Assembly: GCF_000023105.1 (NCBI RefSeq)
Contig: NC_012669.1
Coordinates: 434,001-498,000 of the forward strand
Direction: 5' to 3'
DNA length: 64,000 nt
Source: Beutenbergia cavernae DSM 12333
GTDB lineage: Bacteria; Actinomycetota; Actinomycetes; Actinomycetales; Beutenbergiaceae
This document shows, piece after piece, positions 59,106 through 64,000 of the stretch. Positions within the stretch are counted from its first letter, which is position 1. Each line of letters opens with the position of its first letter. A program made the translations under genes and the position numbers. A model generated the notes under the pieces. The model was not told where the DNA came from. It saw only the letters and a program-made list of their open reading frames with translations, and did not search any database.

Positions 59106-61922
59106 TCAGGTGCCGACGAGAGCGAGCGTGCGTTCCCGCTCGAACGCTGCGCCCAGGTTCCCGAACAGCTCGGCCGCGTCGTGCAGCGCGTCGGTGTCGC
59201 CGGTGAGGCGAGCCCGGCTCCGCTGCAGCGATGCCGCCACCCACCGGTTCCTGCCCGCGTGGCGAGCGGCGGTCTCGAGCCGGTCCTCGACGTTCGGTGA
59301 TCCGGCGACGACGGCGATCTCGGCCGCGACCGCGGCGGCGTACCCGTCGAAGCGTCCCGGGGAGAATTCCGCACCGACGGACGCGAGCACGCCGTCGAGC
59401 TCACCGGTGTGCAGCGCCAGCCGAGCTCTGACGAACGCGTCCCAGGGCGCGAGGTTGGGCGAGGCGTGAAAGTCGGCAAGGCCGGTGCCCTCGCGTGCGC
59501 GCTCGCGCCACCGGTCGGCCCCGCCGGAGTCTCCCGCCAGTCCGGCCGCGAGCGAGCCCGCCAGCATCGGTACGCCGAACGTGCTCGTGCGAGGCCGCCC
59601 GGCGTCCAGGAACGCGCTCCAGGAACGCTCGGCCAGGTCGACGGCGCGCGCGTGATCCCCGGCGAGCGCGGCGGCGACGACCAGCCAGTCGAGGCTCCGC
59701 CGGTGATAGGCCGCCAGGGAGGTCTCCGCGGCTGCACGTTCGCCGATCTCGAGCGCCTCGGCGACGGCGCCCGTCGCGATCGCGTAGGCCGAGGCCCCCC
59801 GGTGGGCGTCCACGATCTCGACGAGCGCTCCCGGATCGCTCCGGTCCATGAGCGCGACGAGGTCCAGACGCTCACCCGCGAGCCGGTGGGACTCGTCCGG
59901 CCGGCCGGACGCCGCCCACGCGGTGCTGCTGGCGTCCAGCGCCGCGCTGAGCAGCACGACGTCTCCCGTCTCGCGAACCTGCGCCACGGCGTGCGCGGCC
60001 GCCCCGGCGTCGACCAGCTGCGCGCCGTCGCCCGACAACCAGGCGCGCGCGACCGCCACTGGTGCGACCCGCCGCGACGCGCCGTCGTCGTCCCCTGCAG
60101 CGATCCGATCCGCCTCCGCGAACATCCCCTCCAGCACCGGCCGCTCCACCGGCCGCTCGAAACCGGAGCCGAGGAAGCGCCGCGCCACGACGACCGCGCC
60201 CGCGAGCGCGTCGGCCCTGACGCCGCCGTCCGCGCCGGCCACCTGCGCCGCCTCGAGCAGCAGGTCGTAGGCGTCCTTCGCGTGGGTGAGCAGGTGGGCG
60301 CAGCTCGCGGCGTCCGCCAGGTCCCGCGCTGCCGCCGCCCCCGAGGGAGCGAGGCGGGCTGCCGCGAGGAAGTGGCCGCGCGCCTCGCCGACACAGCCGC
60401 GGGCGGTGGTCAACCGGGCCAGGTCACGGACGAGGGCGTGCCGGGTGGCACCACCACCTCCGCCGCCCGGGAGGGCGCGGCCGCCTCCGTCACGCGTGGG
60501 GACGCTCGGGTCCTCGAGGCGCGCGCACGCACGCAGGTCGTCCTGCACGAGCTCGAGGGCGTCCCACCAGTCCGCGCCGGACGCCATGCGGCGCCTCAGG
60601 TCCGCGGCAGTCGACGCCGCCCAGGTGCGGTAGAGCCCGACGGTGCGCCCCGCGTCGTCGGACGCGTCGAGCTGCTCACGGGCGAACTGGCGGACGCTCG
60701 CCAGGAGCGTCCATCGGGCGGCGTCCTCCGCGCGGTGCACGAGGCTCTTGTCGCCGAGCCGGCCGACGACGTCGGCCACCGTGCCGGGCGCCAGGTCCGG
60801 GCAGAGCGCGGCCGCCGAGGAGAGCGTGAACGAGCCGGCGAAGAGCGACGTCCGGGCGAGCACGTACCGCTCGTCCGCGGCGAGCAGGCGATGGCTCCAC
60901 TCGATGACGGCGCGGAGCGAGCGGTGCCGCTCGTGCCCGCCTCGCGACGCGGCGACGACGCGCAGCTGGTCGGCGAGGCCGGCCCGGAGCCCGGCGACTC
61001 CCAGGGAGGCGACCCGGGCTGCGGCGAGCTCGATCGCGAGCGGTGAGCAGTCCAGACGCCGGCACAGGTCCTCGACGTCGGCGGGCTCGGCAGCGAATGC
61101 CGGGTCGCCGTCGCGGGCACGCTCGGTGAACAGCACGACGGCCTCGTCGGCCACGTGCAGCGGCCCGAGCAGGAGGACCGTCTCACCGGCGACGGCGAGA
61201 CGCTCTCGGCTCGTGGCCACGATGCTCAGCCCCGGACAGGCATCGAGGAGGTCCTCGACGAGCCCGGTGACGTCGTCGACGAGGTGCTCGGCGTTGTCGA
61301 GCACGAGGAGCACCCGACCTCGAAGAGCGGCCGCGAGCGCCTGCCGCAGCGTCTGCCCCGGGCCCTCCGTCACCCCGAGCGCTGTGGCGACGGCCTCGTC
61401 GACGTGTCCCGGCCGGGTCGGGACGAGGTCCACGTACGCTCCGCCTGACGGGAACGCCGGCGCCACCGCCGTCGTCGCGGCGATGGCGAGCCGCGTCTTC
61501 CCGGCACCGCCCGGGCCGACGATCGTCGTCAGGCGCGACTCCTGCGCCAGCCGGGTGGCGGCGTCGACCTCAGCACGTCGGCCGACGAACGACGTGCGGG
61601 GCGCGGGCAGGCCGATCACACCCGACGGCGTCCCGGCGCTGCGCAGCGAGTGCCGGTGAGGTCCGGGTACGCGTCGAGGCCCGTCGTGATCGGCGGGCCG
61701 GGCACTCCCGTCCGGGCGAGCCGTGAGCCCCGCGGCGGTCGCCGCGAGGTCGCGCCGGCTCGCGACACCGAGCTTGCGCAGCAGCGCCGAGACATGGGTC
61801 TCGACGGTGCGGACCGACAGGTGCAGGTCCCGGGCGATCTGTGCGTTCGTCAGGTGCTGCGCCACACCGACCAGGACGTCGTGCTCGCGAGGGGTCACCG
61901 CTTCCGCGGGCAGGGTGGGCAC
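59106..61922 (-). CDS. Large LuxR-type regulator with NB-ARC ATPase, HTH at N-terminus
   Basis: A 938-residue protein. A LuxR helix-turn-helix is at about 8 to 62 (VTPREHDVLVGVAQHLTNAQ and SVRTVETHVSALLRKLGVAS), then a linker, an NB-ARC/STAND ATPase with Walker A GPGGAGKT at 136 to 143 and VLLVLDNAEHLVDD as Walker B, and a helical repeat tail from about 450. In LAL regulators the HTH is C-terminal, so this order is reversed. GTG 61922 lies 6 nt from CATACT, suggesting a leaderless mRNA. It is divergent from the cupin gene, its likely target. Confidence 0.85.
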   Translation of the reverse strand: MPTLPAEAVTPREHDVLVGVAQHLTNAQIARDLHLSVRTVETHVSALLRKLGVASRRDLAATAAGLTARPDGSARPADHDGPRRVPGPHRHSLRSAGTPSGVIGLPAPRTSFVGRRAEVDAATRLAQESRLTTIVGPGGAGKTRLAIAATTAVAPAFPSGGAYVDLVPTRPGHVDEAVATALGVTEGPGQTLRQALAAALRGRVLLVLDNAEHLVDDVTGLVEDLLDACPGLSIVATSRERLAVAGETVLLLGPLHVADEAVVLFTERARDGDPAFAAEPADVEDLCRRLDCSPLAIELAAARVASLGVAGLRAGLADQLRVVAASRGGHERHRSLRAVIEWSHRLLAADERYVLARTSLFAGSFTLSSAAALCPDLAPGTVADVVGRLGDKSLVHRAEDAARWTLLASVRQFAREQLDASDDAGRTVGLYRTWAASTAADLRRRMASGADWWDALELVQDDLRACARLEDPSVPTRDGGGRALPGGGGGGATRHALVRDLARLTTARGCVGEARGHFLAAARLAPSGAAAARDLADAASCAHLLTHAKDAYDLLLEAAQVAGADGGVRADALAGAVVVARRFLGSGFERPVERPVLEGMFAEADRIAAGDDDGASRRVAPVAVARAWLSGDGAQLVDAGAAAHAVAQVRETGDVVLLSAALDASSTAWAASGRPDESHRLAGERLDLVALMDRSDPGALVEIVDAHRGASAYAIATGAVAEALEIGERAAAETSLAAYHRRSLDWLVVAAALAGDHARAVDLAERSWSAFLDAGRPRTSTFGVPMLAGSLAAGLAGDSGGADRWRERAREGTGLADFHASPNLAPWDAFVRARLALHTGELDGVLASVGAEFSPGRFDGYAAAVAAEIAVVAGSPNVEDRLETAARHAGRNRWVAASLQRSRARLTGDTDALHDAAELFGNLGAAFERERTLALVGT

Positions 61923-62102
61923 GCCCCCAGTATGCAAGGCCGGCCGCGGGAGGTCCGGTCCCGGGCGGCTGCTGCCCCGCGAGATTCCGTACCGAGTCCG
62001 TAGCGGCTCCGTGGTCACCACCGAGGTGGTGGTCCACCTGCAACCCACACGATGGCTGCACTGCCCCCGGCACCGCGTCGGGCCGAACGAGGGAGGACAC
62101 CC

Positions 62103-62474
62103 ATGCTGATCGTGGCCAAGGAGGCGGACCTGCGGATCGGGACCGGTCGGACCGTGCGCTTCGAGGGGGAGGGCTACGGCTCCGGGATCTCGTACTTCCA
62201 CGTGGAGAACGAGCCGGGCCAGGGGCCGGACGCGCACGTCCACCCGTACTCCGAGACGTGGGTGGTCCTCGCCGGCACCGCTCACATGCGCACCGCCGAC
62301 GGCGAGACGCTCGCGCACGCGGGCGACGTCGTCGTCGTCGGCCCTGACACGGCGCACGCCTTCCGGGCCGCCGGCACCGAGACGCTCCGGATGATGTGCA
62401 TCCACGCGTCGCCGCGGATCCAGCAGGAGTTCCTCGCCGACGACGAGAGCGAGCGGCTCGCTGTCGCCTTCTGA
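62103..62474 (+). CDS. Cupin-domain protein
   Basis: A 123-residue single-domain cupin. Metal ligands are visible in DAHVHPYSETWVVLAG (two His and Glu) and GPDTAHAFRAAG (third His). Small cupins of this sort are dioxygenases, isomerases or sensors; substrate unknown. GAGGGAGGAC stands before the ATG. It heads a co-directional set with the DHFR-like and DUF1801 genes and is divergent from the large LuxR regulator across 180 bp. Confidence 0.87.
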   Translation: MLIVAKEADLRIGTGRTVRFEGEGYGSGISYFHVENEPGQGPDAHVHPYSETWVVLAGTAHMRTADGETLAHAGDVVVVGPDTAHAFRAAGTETLRMMCIHASPRIQQEFLADDESERLAVAF

Positions 62475-62540
62475 CCGGCATCCCTGCCCCCACCCATCCC
62501 CGGGCGTCAGCCCGACACCACCACCCCCTTGGAGTCACCT

Positions 62541-63119
62541 GTGAGTACACGCAAGATCGTCGTCGGCCAGTTCGTCTCGCTCGACGGCGTCGTGGAGTCG
62601 CCGCAGACCTGGCACTTCCCCTACCTGAACGACGAGATGGGGGCAGCGCTCGGCCAGCTCTACGCCGAGGCCGACACCCTGCTCCTCGGGCGGGCCACGT
62701 ACGAGGAGTTCGCCGCCGTGTGGCCGCACCAGACCGGCGCGATGGCGGACGCGATCAACGGCGTCCGCAAGGTCGTGGTCTCGACGACACTGGTGGACCC
62801 CGACTGGCAGAACACGACAGTCGTCGCGCACGACGTGCTCCGCGAGGTGGCCCGGCTCAAGGAGTCGCCCGGGAGGGACATCGCCGTGACGGGCAGCATC
62901 ACCCTGACCCAGGCGCTGCTCGCGGCCGGTCTGGTCGACGAGCTGCGGCTGCTCGTCCACCCGATCGTGCTCGGCGCAGGTCGTCGCCTGTTCGCGGACG
63001 GCGGCGCGTTCGCGGACGGCGAGGCGCCCGGCCGAGGAGCCACGCGAGTGCCGCTGGCGCTCGCCAGCTCGACGACGTTCGCCACCGGCGTGCTCGACCT
63101 CACCTACCGGCCCGCCTGA
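62541..63119 (+). CDS. Dihydrofolate reductase-family protein (RibD C-domain type)
   Basis: A 192-residue protein of the DHFR/RibD-C superfamily: KIVVGQFVSLDGVVESPQTW at the start, LLLGRATYEEFAAVWPHQ in the middle and IAVTGSITLTQALLAAGLVD, where NADPH would bind. These small actinobacterial proteins are rarely true folate enzymes. GTG 62541 has GGAG 8 nt upstream. It follows the cupin gene by 66 bp. Confidence 0.87.
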   Translation: MSTRKIVVGQFVSLDGVVESPQTWHFPYLNDEMGAALGQLYAEADTLLLGRATYEEFAAVWPHQTGAMADAINGVRKVVVSTTLVDPDWQNTTVVAHDVLREVARLKESPGRDIAVTGSITLTQALLAAGLVDELRLLVHPIVLGAGRRLFADGGAFADGEAPGRGATRVPLALASSTTFATGVLDLTYRPA

Positions 63120-63167
63120 CCTCGGCCACCTTCCCGACCCCGCACCCGACCGAGAGGAATCCCCACC

Positions 63168-63509
63168 ATGACCACCATCGACGAGCTCGTCGCCGGACTC
63201 GACGACGAGCGACGCGAGACCGCCACGCGGCTGTGCACGCTCCTGGACTCGGCTCTTCCCGAGGCGAGTGCCCGCGTCTACCACGGGCATCCGGTGTGGC
63301 TCGACGAAGCGCGGCCGGTCGCCGGCTTCAAGCCCTTCCCGCGCTACGTGACCTTCATGATCTGGAACGCCGAGCCGATCGACGACACCTCGGGCACGCT
63401 CGTGCCGGGTGCCCGCATGTCGACGGTGAAGTACGCGGCGGCCGAGGAGATCGACGAGGCGCTCGTCCGCGACTGGCTCGCCCGGTCCGCGGGCGTTCGA
63501 GGCGCCTGA
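63168..63509 (+). CDS. DUF1801-like protein
   Basis: A 113-residue soluble protein with the DUF1801/YdhG-like arrangement: helical start LVAGLDDERRETATRLCTLL, then YHGHPVWLDEARPVAGFKPF and ARMSTVKYAAAEEIDEALVR. Function is unknown. GAGAGGAAT stands before the ATG. It is the last gene of the cupin set, followed by strong hairpins that probably end the transcript. Confidence 0.8.
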   Translation: MTTIDELVAGLDDERRETATRLCTLLDSALPEASARVYHGHPVWLDEARPVAGFKPFPRYVTFMIWNAEPIDDTSGTLVPGARMSTVKYAAAEEIDEALVRDWLARSAGVRGA

Positions 63510-63522
63510 TCCCGGACATGAA

Positions 63523-63631
63523 TCTGGCCCACCGGCAGGGGGCGGTCGGTGGGCCAGACGAGGGGCGGAGGGGAAACCTCTACCCCTGGATTGGTGACTG
63601 GCCCGCCGGCAGGGGGCGGTCGGCGGGCCAG
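63523..63631 (+). ncRNA. Twin hairpins with covarying stem, possible structured RNA or terminator pair
   Basis: Hairpin A: CTGGCCCACCG (63524-63534) with CGGTGGGCCAG (63547-63557). Hairpin B: CTGGCCCGCCG (63598-63608) with CGGCGGGCCAG (63621-63631). Both enclose the same 12-nt loop GCAGGGGGCGGT and start 74 bp apart. The one stem difference is A-T in A and G-C in B, a compensatory change. Between them AGGGG (63561) pairs with CCCCT (63583), enclosing GAGG/CCTC with loop GGAAA. The gap 63510-63733 has no gene. Confidence 0.6.
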
Positions 63632-63733
63632 CTGAGGTCGACTGTAGCCCGGCGCCCCCCGCCGTCCCCAGCCGATCGGCTCAAGATTTCCGCAGGATCG
63701 ACGAGGGCCCCCAACGGTGCGGCCCGAGCGGCG

Positions 63734-64000
63734 TCAGGAGTCCTCGCCGGCGGGGGCCGGCTGCGGCGCGGAGGCGCCGGACGAGTGCCCCTGACGTAGC
63801 GAAGGAACGTGGCGCAACGCTCCGAGCCCGATGACGGCGACGCCCACCATCACGCCGACGACGCCGACGAGCCCGGCCCGCATCCCGGCGAGGAACGCCT
63901 CCCGTGCGGCGTCCAGCAGCGCGTCGTCCCCGAGCGTGCGCGCGACCTCGACGGCGCCGGCCAGGCTTCCGCGTGCCGCCGCCTCGTCCGCGGCGGAGAG
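63734..64000 (-). CDS. MFS transporter, C-terminal fragment (DHA2-like)
   Basis: The last 88 codons of a gene whose start lies beyond the window. The translated end contains AREAFLAGMRAGLVGVVGVM and VGVAVIGLGALRHVPSLRQG, a final transmembrane segment preceded by an amphipathic stretch, as in 14-segment DHA2 drug exporters of actinobacteria. It ends in a polar tail QPAPAGEDS. With only the last segment visible the family is a judgement. Confidence 0.55.
   Translation of the reverse strand, partial: LSAADEAAARGSLAGAVEVARTLGDDALLDAAREAFLAGMRAGLVGVVGVMVGVAVIGLGALRHVPSLRQGHSSGASAPQPAPAGEDS

Overview
The window is very GC-rich, with coding third positions almost all G or C. Many genes start with GTG, many genes are joined by 4-base ATGA/GTGA overlaps, and several genes have a TANNNT box 6 to 8 nt before the start codon (leaderless transcription). 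The gene content (SARP regulators, ECF41-type sigma factors, Drr-type ABC exporter, F420-type oxidoreductase, LuxR-ATPase regulators, WXG100/EspC/YbaB proteins) points to a chromosome of a high-GC actinomycete. A Micrococcales relative such as Cellulomonadaceae or Promicromonosporaceae is my inference and was not tested. There is no phage, insertion sequence, CRISPR array or rRNA operon.

Layout. 1-2.1 kb: a class III nucleotide cyclase (cut by the window edge) divergent from a cyclic-nucleotide-binding protein, then a membrane protein. 2.2-2.4 kb: three tandem 62-63 bp repeats. 2.5-10.5 kb: AGE-family sugar epimerase, penicillin-binding lipoprotein, sulfatase, AAC(3)-type acetyltransferase and a DrrAB-like exporter; two inverted arrays of a 22-bp repeat flank the sulfatase and acetyltransferase. 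10.5-18.7 kb: SARP regulator, F420-type oxidoreductase, quinone oxidoreductase plus ECF41 sigma factor, tRNA-Ser(TGA), and a second ECF sigma factor divergent from a glyoxalase-like gene across a symmetric double promoter. 18.9-24.8 kb: MFS exporter, P-loop kinase, epimerase, a LuxR-type two-component pair, DUF6326 protein. 25-27 kb: tRNA-Ser(GCT) and three small genes resembling type VII secretion substrates. 27-36 kb: MocR and XRE regulators, a cyclophilin-like lipoprotein, a MarR regulator divergent from a membrane protein with start codons 3 bp apart, DoxX, FAD monooxygenase, third ECF sigma factor.

36.4-41.3 kb: a five-gene operon (MetQ-N-I type importer, FAD amine oxidase, PLP aminotransferase) that looks like uptake and catabolism of an amino acid or amine. 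41.3-46.2 kb: aldo/keto reductase divergent from its probable LuxR-type regulator, FMN reductase, a frameshifted PNPOx-family gene, TetR regulator, VIT-family metal transporter. 46.3-54.7 kb is the most coherent system: a GntR/UTRA regulator and a Tat-exported pectin-lyase-fold enzyme, divergent from a sugar ABC importer, ManNAc-6-P epimerase (NanE), ROK kinase and a DUF4838 protein. It reads as a utilisation locus for a ManNAc- or sialic-acid-containing glycan, with palindromic operators in the shared promoter region.

54.8-64 kb: DUF488 protein, an FtsX-type ABC exporter with a proline/alanine-rich tail on its ATPase, a repeat-rich spacer, tRNA-Arg(ACG), a HerA-like ATPase, a large LuxR/NB-ARC regulator divergent from a cupin, DHFR-like and DUF1801 genes, twin covarying hairpins, and the end of an MFS gene.
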